In this document: positions 24,632 to 36,375 of the stretch, one piece after another
Position numbering within the stretch: the first letter of the stretch is position 1
How the letters are laid out: each line of letters starts with the position of its first letter
DNA from: Pyxicephalus adspersus
Lineage: Eukaryota; Chordata; Amphibia; Anura; Pyxicephalidae
Length of the DNA: 64,000 nucleotides
NCBI RefSeq assembly: GCF_032062135.1
Contig: NC_092861.1
Location: 60,594,302 to 60,658,301, forward strand
Direction of reading: 5' to 3'
Made by a program: the position numbers and the translations under genes
The notes under the pieces: model-generated
Seen by the model: only the letters and a program-made list of their open reading frames with translations
The model's database searches: none
Told to the model about the DNA's origin: nothing

Positions 24632-26230
24632 TTCTCTTGTTCAGGATTGTAACAATCTCCAACTCAAGGTTTCAGATCTTATGACCTTTACAAATTCTCA
24701 ATATTTCTCACTCAAAACATTAGTAAGGTCATATCAGGTGAAAGTTATATGATCAATCAGTGGATAGGTATACTGCTTGGCTACTGCTGAGCAACCCTGT
24801 TCAACTCTATGGATAGGGGGGATGAGCAGGAGGCACAATGTTGCATTTACTAAAATGGTGGTTGTTAGGGTTGGTAATTTAGGGATCTTGCATGGTGATC
24901 AACATTTCTGCACATCTGTATGGATCCTAGATGATCACTAATGATGATCTTGGACGACAAGAAACTGCAGTGCCAGGAGAAAGTGTGTGAACCTAAGTTG
25001 CTGTTAGAATCCATATTCTCCCTTTGCCGCATGACATTAATGTTTTGACCAATACCTGGAGTAATGACCAGTGGACTTAAGTTTTGAATTGTAGTTATCT
25101 TCTTGTTCCACCCTTGGTCGTTTTCACTTGCTTTACTTTATACTGAACATTAAAATAAGGTCCCTCACTGATTTGTTAATAGAAGTCATACAGTATAATA
25201 ATTGTATGAACCTACTTCTTTACTCTGAATGATATACTGATGTGAGTTGTGGAAGTAGGAAGAATCATAGGCCCTGCGTCCTGCTGTTTAATCCTGAAAA
25301 GTGTGTATGTAGCAACCAGTATGAGTATGGCATGCCAGTGTCTGCTTAACAATGATTTCTCATTTTTTGATGGACTTTTCCTTTAACCCAGTAGGTTACA
25401 ATGAAAATCACAATATTGCTCATTTAAAGGCCAGTGACTCTGCCAGCCAGATGAATAATACAGGAGAAGTGTCTCTGAAATATGATCTCATAGTCTGCCT
25501 CACACATGGACGCAATGATCACAACTTTACACATGAAATATCTCAGTTGGCTGTTTCTCTGTACCATTTCAACATCTGTGCAGATCATATAACTGTCTCC
25601 ACACACTTTCACTGAAAACGTCATTTTTTGGTGAGAAACAGTTACTTTGGTGGAGAATATTGTATGAAATAAGGCAACTTAAGAGAAAGGTACTAATAGG
25701 AAGGCAGCAAAGCCTTGATAAAAGTACTTTGTGCTGTCAAAATAACATTTGTATTGTTTTATCTACATGGATGTTCCATACTATGCAATTTAATTAAATA
25801 CCGAGGTGCTGAGATGTTTATATAATCTGAGCAGATGTTGAAAAGATTCAGAAAAACAGCCAACTGATATTTTTTGTGGGGTGCATGGTATACGGTAGGT
25901 GAGGTAGGGTTCGGGGGTAAGAAGGGTAATTTGTAAAGGCGTGGCTGGGTGCAGGGGAAGGAATGGTAGCATGAGACAAGTGAGGTTTAGGGATGGGAAA
26001 TCTGTCTGATTTTACAAGGTGGTATCAAAAACAGTATGCCCATGTGCCACCAAATATATGCCTTAATTCTTGTAATATAGTAGCAAATCTTTGTCCTGAC
26101 ATAGAGCTGTTTTAGCTGCATGGCAGCACTCTCTGGTAACAAAGTAGCTTTTGCTGGTAACATGGAGTATTTCCTTCTAATGTAGCAAAGCTCTAGTTTA
26201 TCTTCCATCACAGAGGGTCATGAGATTTCT
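24632..26230. other. No confident gene
   Basis: May include a very old M3 copy near 24780-24960 (CTCTATGGATAGGGGGGATG). The 87-codon ORF at 25352-25615 has natural-looking composition but no recognisable domain and no donor. Confidence 0.4.
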
Positions 26231-26231
26231 C

Positions 26232-26659
26232 TAAAGCTACGTACAGACTTCCAATTATTATCGTTGGTAAACGAACGACGAACGATCCTGCACGATATCT
26301 GCAAACCGATCCTGTACATACAGATAATGACACGATCGTTCGAAGATATTGTACACACGATAGATGCGATCGTTTGAACGATACAGGAAGTGACGTGCAC
26401 CACAGGAAGTGAGCGAACGTTCGTTCACCGCGCATGCTCAGACCATGGACGATCAATGAACGACCATACACACGATAGATGGTCAACGATCGTCGTCCAA
26501 TCCGATCCCCCGGTCCGGTCGTTCATTTCCAAAGACTATCCTCGTTCGTCGGCGTCGTTGGTTACTTTTTTTACGAACGATTTTTGCCCAATCGATCGTT
26601 CGTCATTCGTTCGTCGTTCATTTCCAACGATAAAAATTGGAAGTGTGTACGCAGCTTTA
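26232..26659 (-). mobile_element. CpG-rich MITE (family M1), full copy
   Basis: Inverted ends: CTAAAGCTACGTACAGACTT at left and GTGTGTACGCAGCTTTA at right. Inner arms carry CAATTATTATCGTTGG and CCAACGATAAAAATTGG. The core is the reverse complement of the copy at 35366-35792, including the ACGAACGA/TCGTTCGT words and the GCGCATGCTCAGACCATGGA region. Overlapping ORFs are artefacts of the repeated CGTTCGT words. Confidence 0.85.
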
Positions 26660-26749
26660 CAAAATGCAACATGTTTAGTATTGTAGTAAACAAAGTCAAT
26701 AAAATGACTTGTATGTTGTCATAGAGGACTGGAGATGAAGAGCTATGTC

Positions 26750-27146
26750 TAAAGCTGCGTACACACGTGCAATAATTATCGTTGGAAACAAACGACTAAT
26801 GATCGTTCGTCCGATAAAAGCCAACAAAAAAACAGCACAATAAACGAGAATTGTCGCTGGAAACGAACGACCGTCCCGGCAGGTCTAAATGGGCGACGAT
26901 CGTTCGCTATCTATTGTGTGTACGGTCGTTCAGCAATCGTGGATGGTTCTGCAATACACATTCTGCTTTACATGTCATCGTTCAAACGATTGTATCTAGT
27001 GTGTGTACATTATTGGTGGATTATATTTGAATAATCGTATCATTACAGCATGTACAGAATTGTGCACTATACGATCGTTCAAAATAATCGTGCATAATCT
27101 TAAGCCGTTTTCTAAGGACAATTAGTGCACGTGTGTACCTAGCCTA
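26750..27146 (+). mobile_element. CpG-rich MITE (family M1), second copy
   Basis: Starts TAAAGCTGCGTACACACGTG and ends CACGTGTGTACCTAGCCTAA. The internal order (CGATCGTTCG, ACGGTCGTTC, CGTTCAAACGAT) follows the 35366 copy with more divergence. It lies only 90 bp from the copy at 26232-26659 and in the opposite orientation. Confidence 0.8.
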
Positions 27147-28486
27147 ATGGCATGATACACAATATGGCAGTATGGTGGCACTCTATGGCTATATTGGTTT
27201 AAAATTCTACATTTGTAAAACCTAACAATTCTTTGGATAATCCACAGACATGGAAACAGCCTCTTCCCCCTCCTATACAGTAAGCATATCCTATCTTTTA
27301 ATTTTATTTGGCATCTTCCCCTCTGAGCACAGTGATCTCCCAAAGAAGAAGAGGCCAAAAAGTTACACCTGTGGCTCTAGAGTCATGTCCGCTATGTACT
27401 CATTCATTTTGTTAAAGCTGCAAATATGTTTCTTACTAACGTGTAGCAACACCAAACAGAAAACAAATGCTGATGAACTATATGGTTATGATTAGACACA
27501 GATTCACGAGAGGTTTTATATGTTTTATTTATAAGTCTTTGATCTTGGTATGGCTTTGCGGCCGTAGACAGGCAGTCGTTGGTTTGTGAACTTAGTAAGG
27601 TGCTATACTTTGATAAGTTACCTGCGTGTATATTATCATATTCCACACCAAGGTTGAGAATGATTTAATTGTATTGAACACATAATCAGCTCTAATATAG
27701 ATAGAGAGTCAACACTGCCTACACAGCATTATGAGAATGTCATATCCTGCTTTGGCCTCTTATCTTTCTGTTTTGCATCACACAGGATCTCCTGCAGAAG
27801 CATGTGTAGCTGTTTATTTAAGAATCCTGCTGTGTGTTTTACAGAGGGTGGTGCACAGCACAATGAGGCAGTGTAGGAGAAAATAATAGTGAATTTGCCA
27901 GGACCCAGTGAAATTCTAAACACAGAAGTGACTTAGAAATGTTAATATACCTTTATAAACAAATAGTGTAATTGGAAAGCACTGATCTATCAAAAAACAG
28001 TATCATGTAATTTAAGGTACAATATATTGGAGTAGTATTTATTTTAAGAGTCATTAGATCTATGTTATGCTTGGTTATATGAATGAAATGAATAAATATA
28101 TAGTGTGTGTGAATGTATAACCAGGCACGTTATATTGTGGTGGATCAAAGAAACCAAAAAGCCCACCACTAGATTAGTTCTGTACCGTTTTGTATATGCA
28201 AAGTCCAATAACAGGGTAACAAATGTAATCATGGGGGTTCATGTATACTTACATATTCAGGCATATTGAGGTGAGGCAACAATGATGGCGTTAGTACATA
28301 ATGCATAATGTGTTAGTACATTAACGCATATAACCCATGCATATTGACATGCAACATAAAACTCATGATGACTGTGCACTGCAAAACAGTATTTAGACTC
28401 TTCGCTATATATATATAAATATATATTTTTTTATTTATAGACTTAATAACATAACTGCTGCTTTTGTGCATACCCAAGATCGGGCA
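27147..28486. other. No gene recognised
   Basis: AT-rich; a short TATATA tract lies at 28406-28432. Confidence 0.45.
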
Positions 28487-28742
28487 AGTGTCATGGGGCT
28501 TTCTGATAATGTAAAAAACAGTGCTCAATATCACACATGCACAGTGAGATTGGCACTGTTTTTCACATTTGTAGGAAGACATATCACCTGATCTCATGCC
28601 CGCCAGCCTGAGTTCAGGTAACATGACTAAGAACCCGGAAGAAAGAAGATGGCAGCACTGGGTGAGTGCCAGAAAGAAAAGGGAAGCTGAGACATCGCTG
28701 TAAGTGAAATTTGTTTTGTTTTGTGTGAAAATTCCGCTTTAA
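28487..28742. repeat. Family R dispersed repeat, right portion
   Basis: Contains CATGCACAGTGAGATTGGCA, GGAAGAAAGAAGATGGCAGC, and ends GTGTGAAAATTCCGCTTTAA, matching the end of the copy at 475-907. Confidence 0.45.
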
Positions 28743-29309
28743 TATAAACACTGCTGCTACAAAATCAGCAGTTATTAAGCACCTCTTTCATCTTTGCTGG
28801 TCCCTTTTTTTTTGTCTGATCCCTAATAGACCTCTATAAAATGTTTTTTAACTATCAAAAGTGTTTTTTTTGTCCCTAACCTCTAATCAATCTTCCAATT
28901 ATTACCCTGTAAAGCCTATATAAGGGCTCATGTTGACAGCCATTCTTTTCAAGTGCATGCAATTAATTGACAAATACACCATTTGACAAGAAAAGAATGC
29001 ATTTGACCTGTTTTGCCTGTAGTTCAAATGTTCCTTAATAGGACATGCTGCATCCAAAGAAACACAGCGCAATACAAAGCACATCAAACGCGTGTGTCTC
29101 TCTAATGTGTCGCTTTTTCCTCTCTTAGTAACTTGTTTTTTGTTATTTTCAGTGCATGAAAAGATTACTTGTTTTTGATAGAACAGGGAAGGTTCAGACT
29201 CTTTATTAAATGTGAATTGCTGTTTGTATCCCTGTTGTAGAGATTCACCCATTTATTTGTCCTAGCAACTATTGTCATTGTTAGAAAGTGAGGGGAAATC
29301 TAAAAAATG

Positions 29310-29650
29310 TTAAAGCAGAACTAAAATTTGCAATCAGGCAGGTCTTTATTGCTCTGAGGGTACAATTTTACCTGTCTGAAATCCTTCTTCTATCATAAAA
29401 CCTGGTCTATCCCGTTATACCCTGGGGCTGCTGGTACTGAATGAACTCCCGCGGGCCTGTGCTGGTGTTACATCAATACAGCCCAGCCAATCAAGATACA
29501 CAAACATCAAAACTAGGAAAATGAAAGGATGATGGCGCCCGGGATAAAATGGGGACAGTAAGTATATTTAAAAAATTGCGATTGAGCAGGTAAGGTCTTT
29601 TGCAGAAGGGTCATCACCAGTCTCCTCTGCAATAGAAGAACTACCTGATC
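29310..29650. repeat. Family R-related repeat with TTAAAGCAGAAC end
   Basis: Opens with TTAAAGCAGAACTAAA, the inverse of the family terminus TTCCGCTTTAA, and holds a GC-richer core (CTCCCGCGGGCC, GATGGCGCCCGGG). The right end is not resolved. Confidence 0.35.
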
Positions 29651-30600
29651 ACAATATAAAAAAAAACAAATACATTTATGGTTGTCACTAGAGCAAGAGG
29701 CAAAGAAACATATTCCTAAATGGGGGTACATATTCCTGGAATAACTTAGAATGGAGTTCTACTCTACTTATATTCCCTTTGTTTTATGTAGTCTCACAAG
29801 GAATAAATATTTCCATCAATTGTATGGCCATTTTAATGTTACAGATCCCTACTAGCAATTCTTGCCAGCTGCTATAATAGAGGGTGTAAACAGTTTCATT
29901 TCTAAATAATATTCAATTATTCAATTATTGGAGTATGCTTAGATAAAGAGGTCTGGTTGTGAATTCTACAGTATCTGCAGGGACACTCAGATTGATGGAT
30001 TTTTCTGTAGCTCAGGATAATGTCTTTTTTGTACACTAGGTTAACAATGACACACAGTGTTTTACACAAAGCTGGGATCTGAAGTTTTGAAGCAAAGTCA
30101 GAGCAGAAAATTAAGAGCCCTGGAATGATAGGTTGTCTGTCTCTGTAAGTATTCTCAATTTACAATTGTTGAATTTGCCTGGAGTGTACCTTTCAACCCC
30201 TTATCAGCCTGAAATCCTGATAACACGCAACAATTGGCTTTCAGGTGAACAATAAAGGTAAATACAATGTCATTTGTCAAGTACTGCCATAGATACAGGA
30301 GATTACACTGACATATTTGAGAATGCTTTAGCTGCTTTGCATCATATTTAGCTTTTAAGGCCCTTTTAAAATAGTATTGTTGAAACTCTTTTTTCTGGAG
30401 TAGGATATTACTGTCTATGATTATAAGGTCAGTTTACTCCAAAGTGATCATTTAGTTATAGATGGAGCCGGATTAGCTGAGTTTCCTCTAGGTCTTGGAT
30501 ATTCCAATAGTGGGATTACCTTGCCAAAATTCCCAACTCTATTCCTGTACACCGCCCAGTCCAGTACCAACATAGGAGTTTGGAGGAGGGCACCACTGAG
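29651..30600. other. No gene recognised
   Basis: AT-rich unique-looking sequence. Confidence 0.45.
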
Positions 30601-30609
30601 GGCAATTAA

Positions 30610-30767
30610 AAAACAGCAACTTGGTCGCTCTCCCGTCTTTGCTGCACTAAGTCCAGGGTTAAAATCATAACCAGGGCGTTATATGCAAAGAGTTAGTCTG
30701 TTCACTCATTTGGCAATCAGTTTTACGCCACACCTCCAAAAACATGCAGTTAGGTAAATCCCCCCCA
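30610..30767 (+). mobile_element. V-SINE fragment, diverged
   Basis: Reads CTTTGCTGCACTAAGTCCAG, GGTTAAAATCATAACCAGGG (degenerate box B), GAGTTAGTCTGTTCACTC, and CCACACCTCCAAAAACATGC followed by AGTTAGGTAAAT. This is the V-SINE order on the + strand without the tail. Confidence 0.6.
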
Positions 30768-30879
30768 GAAACATGTACACTATAACTGTAGATCTCAATA
30801 GATAACAATCCATTCTTATTTAGATCATTTTTTTTTACATGTCGTTCATCTGACATATTGAAATAAAAGTTTTTCAATA

Positions 30880-31035
30880 GCAGGGTGCCACTTACTCATT
30901 CTCCCCTTCATCTCTCCATAGAACAGAATGGTACTGTGTGTACAGCGCTTGTTGGTTCATTGGTCACTCTTTTGTTGCTGGTAGTGATCACAAAGATTGT
31001 TTCCAGTTACAAAAATTGCACATGTGAAAACTAAG
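30880..31035 (-). mobile_element. Decayed MITE (family M3) fragment
   Basis: AGCAGGGTGCCACTTACTCA, TCTCCATAGAACAGAATGG and GTGTGTACAGCGCTTGTTGG match the reverse complement of the M3 core. Confidence 0.5.
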
Positions 31036-31245
31036 AGAAAATTTATCCTATGTTTAAAGAGGTTCTTTTCATTTTCTGTTGTACCTCCAGGGCAGGAAGT
31101 TAGGTAAATCACCCTAAGGGACACTTAATCTTTTTAAATCTTTCAAAGGATCGAATGATACTATATTCCAAAAACTTTGACTAAACATACAGTATTTCTG
31201 GCCCAGTAAAAGAGCAGAAAAACCCAGTTCTGGGACTCTGTGAGT

Positions 31246-31560
31246 TAAGCTGTTTGGATGTACACACATCAGATAATTATAGCCCGAGTTGAATGGTCAT
31301 GCTTATCTCGGGTGAAAATCTGGCATGTGTACAGCAGTCCCTCAAAGTCATTCATTTGCCATGGCAGATTGATAAACGACTGATTAAGAACAACCACTAA
31401 AAAACACAGCAGGGTGCTGCTTGCTAGTTTCCCCATCTCCACTGAACAAAGCATCAATGTGTGTACAGCACTTGTATATTCATCTGTCACTGGAAACAAT
31501 CACAAAAGAACCTTTCCAGCGACAATCATCTGATGTCAATTGGATGTCTGTATGAGACAT
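31246..31560 (-). mobile_element. MITE (family M3), nearly full diverged copy
   Basis: Starts TTAAGCTG...TGTACACACATCAGA, contains GTGAAAATCTGGCATGTGTA, GGCAGATTGATAAACGAC, AGCAGGGTGCTGCTTGCTAG and GTGTGTACAGCACTTGTA, and ends near TGTCTGTATGAGACA. Orientation is opposite to the 63490 copy. Confidence 0.6.
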
Positions 31561-32925
31561 AAGAAGCAGATTCAGTTCAAGAGCAACCAACAAGTTGTGA
31601 CGACAGTCCTGTTCAAAACTTTTCAATGTTGACATGATTGGCTCGTGATTAAAGCCATCACTTTTTTGTAATCTAGGTAGAAGGGGTGTTACATATTTTA
31701 ATATATCTTTTCATCAGCAAATTGCATTGTTTTGTAACTGTTGCTTTTCTATATACATCTTGCAATTTGTATTTCATTTTGCTTTAAGTTAAAAAGTTAC
31801 AATTAAAAATGCTTAAATAGTCGAATCTGCCTCTTTTTTCCAGTCTTTTTGTCTTTTTTTCATTTTCAAAGGAGTCTGAATTTTTCTGTATATAGAGGTA
31901 TATAAAATAAATGAAACATCCAATAGAGGTGGAATGGGACTCCAATGCCAATGTTCAGTTCACTTAAAATTATATGTACATTTTAGATATGCCCACATCA
32001 AAAATAGCAATGAAGTTTTTTTTTTAAACATTACTGATTATTTGAACAATGGTATTTATTCTTCTTAAAATTATTTTACAACTTTCTATGGTGTGTATAA
32101 ATAGAGTTTGGGACTATTCAGTATAGATACAGGCCCTTTATTCCAATACTAAGCACAATGCATATAGCAATTCAGATAAAGTGACAGAAGGCAAAGCACA
32201 AGTAATTCCCTAGATTATATTTATCTGTCGTTTATCAAGCTTACAGCACTAATTGAGCCAGTAACTTTTTCCAATTACTGCATTAGTGGTCTGTTAAATG
32301 AAAATGAATAGGATAAATGCAAAATCAATTTAAGGATTACATTAAAGAATTCCAGCAGAATACATAGAAGATCTGTATCAGTCTCAGAAAGGAAGATTGC
32401 TAGTTTTTACCTTCTGTCTGATAATCTGTTTACCTTAATGGAATGCTAATATGCTGCAATGAGTGTCTAAATGCCCTGTAATATGTAAATTACGACTTTT
32501 GCACCGTTTCACTGTACTCTGCACTGATAAACAGTAACCATAAACAGTGCAGAACTAAAAAAATGTTCAAATAGTTAAAATACACATGTTAAAAATGAAA
32601 AATCAATGCATCAGATAAAATAAATCACATCCGATGCCCTGATAGAGTTGGAGACATACATGTGGAGCTTTCTGGACACATGGACAAGCACATTTTGGAA
32701 ATTTGTATTCTCGGAATGTGACAGATCTGTACAGGATTGTGTATGGTCAAACAATTTTACCCTTTTTTATGGCTTTTTGTTTTAATACTTCTTTGTGACT
32801 GTTTATTTATTGAATACAACATTACATGTTTATTGCACTAATTTCTAGATGGATGTTTATTTATTTTATATATTTATGTGTGTGTATATTTAAAAATATA
32901 GAACCTACATTTTACACTTCACTTC
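31561..32925. other. No gene recognised
   Basis: AT-rich unique-looking sequence. Confidence 0.45.
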
Positions 32926-33025
32926 TGTCCCTCAGAAGAGTTCAAAATCCACCATGGATATCCACCATCCATACCATGGTCAAATTTTAGGGGGAAGCCA
33001 TTTAACCTGCCAGTATGAAGCTGGA
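32926..33025 (-). mobile_element. V-SINE fragment
   Basis: CTGTCCCTCAGAAGAGTTCA, ACCATGGTCAAATTTTAGGG and GGAAGCCATTTAACCTGCC match the middle and tail-side part of the V-SINE at 33919-34209. It directly abuts a palindromic MITE. Confidence 0.55.
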
Positions 33026-33054
33026 GTGCACAGGAAAAAAAAAACATCCACACA

Positions 33055-33259
33055 TATTAATAAAGCTCACCAAGACTGGGAAGGATATACTTTTTATTCA
33101 GTGAAGCTGATGGATCCAACAAACCTGGGATGAATCTGGCCCAGGATTCAAAACATTTGCTAGCAACTAGCAAATGACCTTGAAGAAAGCCATCAGAGGT
33201 TTGCTGGATCACCCAGCTTCATTGATGACAGCCTTGGAGAGCTTTAATAAATTAGGCCC
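33055..33259. mobile_element. Palindromic MITE (family M2), copy 2
   Basis: Degenerate left end (TTAATAAAGCTCACCAAG) and clear right end (GAGAGCTTTAATAAATTAGG). Inner arms contain GATGGATCCAACAAACCTGG and GGTTTGCTGGATCACCCAGC. Confidence 0.75.
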
Positions 33260-33918
33260 ACCTAACTCACCATGTTGTACTCATTTTTCATCTAAATGTA
33301 TTTCTCTTTTGCACTGGGATCTTTATTACGTGTTTTTTTTTAACATTGTTTAAATCTGCACTTTTTATTGTTAGATTTTTTATAATGAACATACTTAGTA
33401 AACATAGTGCTGACACATATCAGTCTCCCACATGTATGTCATTGCCCTATCATTTAACCAACCCAGAACACAGCTTTTTCACCATCTGCAGAAGTCAATC
33501 AGTATGTTTTTGGTGCATGGATACTGCTCTGTATTTAAACAATAAAAAGAAATTGCAGTTTATGCTATGGAGAGGAAGAAGGATTAGAAACCTGAGCAAT
33601 AACTCCTAATGGTGAATTTGCCTTTGGCACAGAGCACCAATTCAGTAATTAGCTAACAGAGAAGGAGTCTGTATGGCTGCTAAGCTGTTGTAATTTTGTG
33701 TACTCAGTTCCAGACTCTTCTTTATCTTATCTATTGCACTGGGCTGGGCAAAAAAACTATAGTGTTCTACAAATGGGATCCTCCCACTAGACATAACAGT
33801 GCCAGTCATTTTTCAAACTCTCAACAAAAAGATTGCAAGCCTGCATTTTGTTGGATTTACCAGAATAATTTAACAAATATTTCGTTTTTAAACTGCCCTC
33901 TTTCGTAAAGGGCCTTGG

Positions 33919-34209
33919 TTATTATTATTATTATTACACAGTATTTATATAGTGTCATGATATTATGCAGCGGTGTACAAAGTCAATAGTCGTGTCACTA
34001 GCTGTCCCTCAAAGGAGCTCACAATCTAATGTCCCTACCATAGTCACATGCCATTAATGTAGTCTAAGGTCAGTTTTGAGGGGAAGCGAAACCCACGCAT
34101 ACACAGGGAAAGCCTGTAAACTCCATGCAGATAGTGTCCAGGCCGAGATTCGAACCTGAGACCTAGTGCTGCAAAGGCAAGAGTGAACCTCTGAGCCACT
34201 GTGCTGCCC
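33919..34209 (-). mobile_element. V-SINE retroposon
   Basis: On the minus strand: head GGGCAGCACAGTGGCTCAGA, box B GGTTCGAATCTCGG, GGAGTTTACAGGCTTTCCCT, then a gap in the V-domain, then GTACACCGCTGCATAATATC and a TAA tail. It is better preserved in the head than the copy at 16735. The near-canonical tRNA boxes belong to the SINE and do not mark a tRNA gene. Confidence 0.8.
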
Positions 34210-34921
34210 GTGGTATACTGCACTCACACCAAATAGGTGTGCACCAAACATTTATTTCACACTTTACATGTATACTCCTAACTCTTAAAACACCAGGCTT
34301 CTGTGTAGAAAATCTTTTGTTATTAACATTTTGAAAATCATATGTGCAAACAAACATACAAAGTGACTTAAGTCCCCATCATATATATAATTGCGTTCCT
34401 GTTTAGCCTTATAGTCTTAATATTTTTACACGTGCAAGGACAATTTTTGCAAAAAAACTCTAATAAAAAAAAAGAAAAAATACAAGACTTTGTTATTCTA
34501 TGGTAACATAATACTGTCTATGTAGAAAGTATGGTTAAGAAATTAATCCTGCAATTTTCTATACTGTATGTAATTGCTTTGATCAGCACCTAAATGAAAA
34601 AATGTATTCCCATCAGGGCCCCTAAATTGTTGTTTTACCTTCCTACTGTACTCTAAACCATGAATATAGCTCCAGTGTGGTTCTCCTAATTCTTCTTCTC
34701 AATTTTGAGGTGTAATTGTTTCCTTTCCCAATCCTTAAACCATACATGTCCTTACAAACCCTCTTTTTTATGTGCAATTGCATTGCATGTTGTCTTTTAA
34801 GTTAAGTTCAAGGCTTAGTCGTGGGCATTTACCTAATCGTTTGACTCAAAATCTTTACATATTTCATGTCTGATATATTTAAACATTTTTGTTGGGAATT
34901 TGAATTGAAAGTATTAGATTT

Positions 34922-35038
34922 ATTATATATATATATATTTATAAATAGTATATTTATAAATATAAATTTATATATATTTATATTTATATATTTATATATA
35001 TTTATATATTTATAAATTTATATATTTATAAATAAATA
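34922..35038. repeat. TATATTTATA-rich low-complexity tract
   Basis: Nearly pure A/T with repeated TATATTTATA and ATTTATAAATA words, self-complementary over much of its length. Confidence 0.9.
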
Positions 35039-35365
35039 GTACTCAAAGTCTTACTTGATCATTATTGTTGTTATTGCCATTCAAGGTGTTAGGGAAATTT
35101 AAAGGGGCTTTAGTTTTTTTATTTGTATTTGATGCTGAAACCCCAGCAACAAAAATGGGATCTCCTGGTGCCGGTAACAAATCTATTGACCTTATATTGT
35201 TATTAGTCATCACAAGACAACAGACATTTCCTGGACAGCTTTATGACTCCACAAATACAGGACCTGAAAGATCTGGATTTATTGGGCTTTATACCATCCT
35301 GGAAACCCCAACAACCAACCCCACAACATTTTCTTGAACCATATCAATTTATCTAGTTCTACCCT

Positions 35366-35792
35366 TAAGGTGCGTACACACTTCCAATTTTTATCGTTCC
35401 AATCGAACGACGAACGATCGATTGGGCAAAAAATAGTTCGTAAAAAAGTAACCAACGACGCCGACGAACGAGGAAAGTCGCTGGAAACGAACGACCGGAC
35501 CGACGGATCGGATTGGACGACGATCGTTGAACATCGTTCGTGTGTACGGTCGTTCGTTGTTCGTCCATGTTCAGAGCATGCGTGATGAACGAACGTCCGT
35601 TCACTTTCCTGTCGTGCACATAGTTCCTCTATCGCTTAAACGATCGTATCTATTGTGTACAATATCTATGAACGATCGTGTCGTTACCTCTATGTGCAGG
35701 ATCGGTGCTATACGATCGTTCGTGTATATCGTGCAGGAACGTTCGTCGTTCGTTTTCCGACGATAATAATTGGAAGTGTGTACGTAGCTTTA
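35366..35792 (+). mobile_element. CpG-rich MITE (family M1), full copy
   Basis: Ends TAAGGTGCGTACACACTT and GTGTGTACGTAGCTTTA. Inner ends CCAATTTTTATCGTTCC and CGACGATAATAATTGG. The core is dense in CGAACGA, CGATCGTT and CGTTCG words. It is the best match to the partial copy at 1-86. Confidence 0.85.
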
Positions 35793-36175
35793 CACCATGG
35801 CTTCTGCTATCACCAGATGCATTAGGGCTTTCATGGAGTAAATTGGAATTTCAAGTTGAAATGGATCAGAGTTATATACCCTTTACCCATTAACACATCT
35901 ATTGCTCGTTCCACAACAGCTTATCTCTATTACTGCTTGGCACACTAAGTCAGTATTAACAACACCGAACCACCACGCATTTTCACTCCTTACCAATTGG
36001 ATAGGGTTGAGACACAAACAAAATAGTTTGTAGGCTCAATGTATTTAGCCAAGTTTATTGGACACACCATTTGACTAACATGCACTTCCACTACAAATGT
36101 CCCCGATTTCTCCAGAAACAATGCACACTATTCATGAGGCATCAATATCACTTCACAACTTTTACTGCACACATT

Positions 36176-36375
36176 GGGCCTGATTTATTAAAGCTTTCCA
36201 AGGCTGGAGTAGATACACTTTTATTTATGAAGCTGGGTAATCCAGCAAACCTGGAATGGATTTCTTAGAAGTCATTTGCTATTTGTTAGATCCATTCAAG
36301 GTCTGATGGCTCACCCAGCTTCACTGATGAAAGTGTATCCTCTCCAACTTTGGAGAGCTTTAATAAATCAGGCCC
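36176..36375. mobile_element. Palindromic MITE (family M2), copy 3
   Basis: Ends GGGCCTGATTTATTAAAG and CTTTAATAAATCAGGCCC are perfect inverted 18-mers; arms AGCTGGGTAATCCAGCAAAC and GTGTATCCTCTCC are also recognisable. Confidence 0.85.

Noticed and set aside
25352..25615. 87-codon + strand ORF after a pyrimidine-rich CCCAG
   Set aside because: The composition looks protein-like but there is no donor, no matching phase and no known family.
26208..26724. Several overlapping ORFs rich in Arg and Ser
   Set aside because: They are translations of the repeated CGTTCGT words of a MITE, as are those at 35334-35766 and 63489-63909.
33919..34209. tRNA-like A and B boxes
   Set aside because: They are followed by the V-SINE core and tail, and no cloverleaf can be folded, so this is a SINE head and not a tRNA gene.
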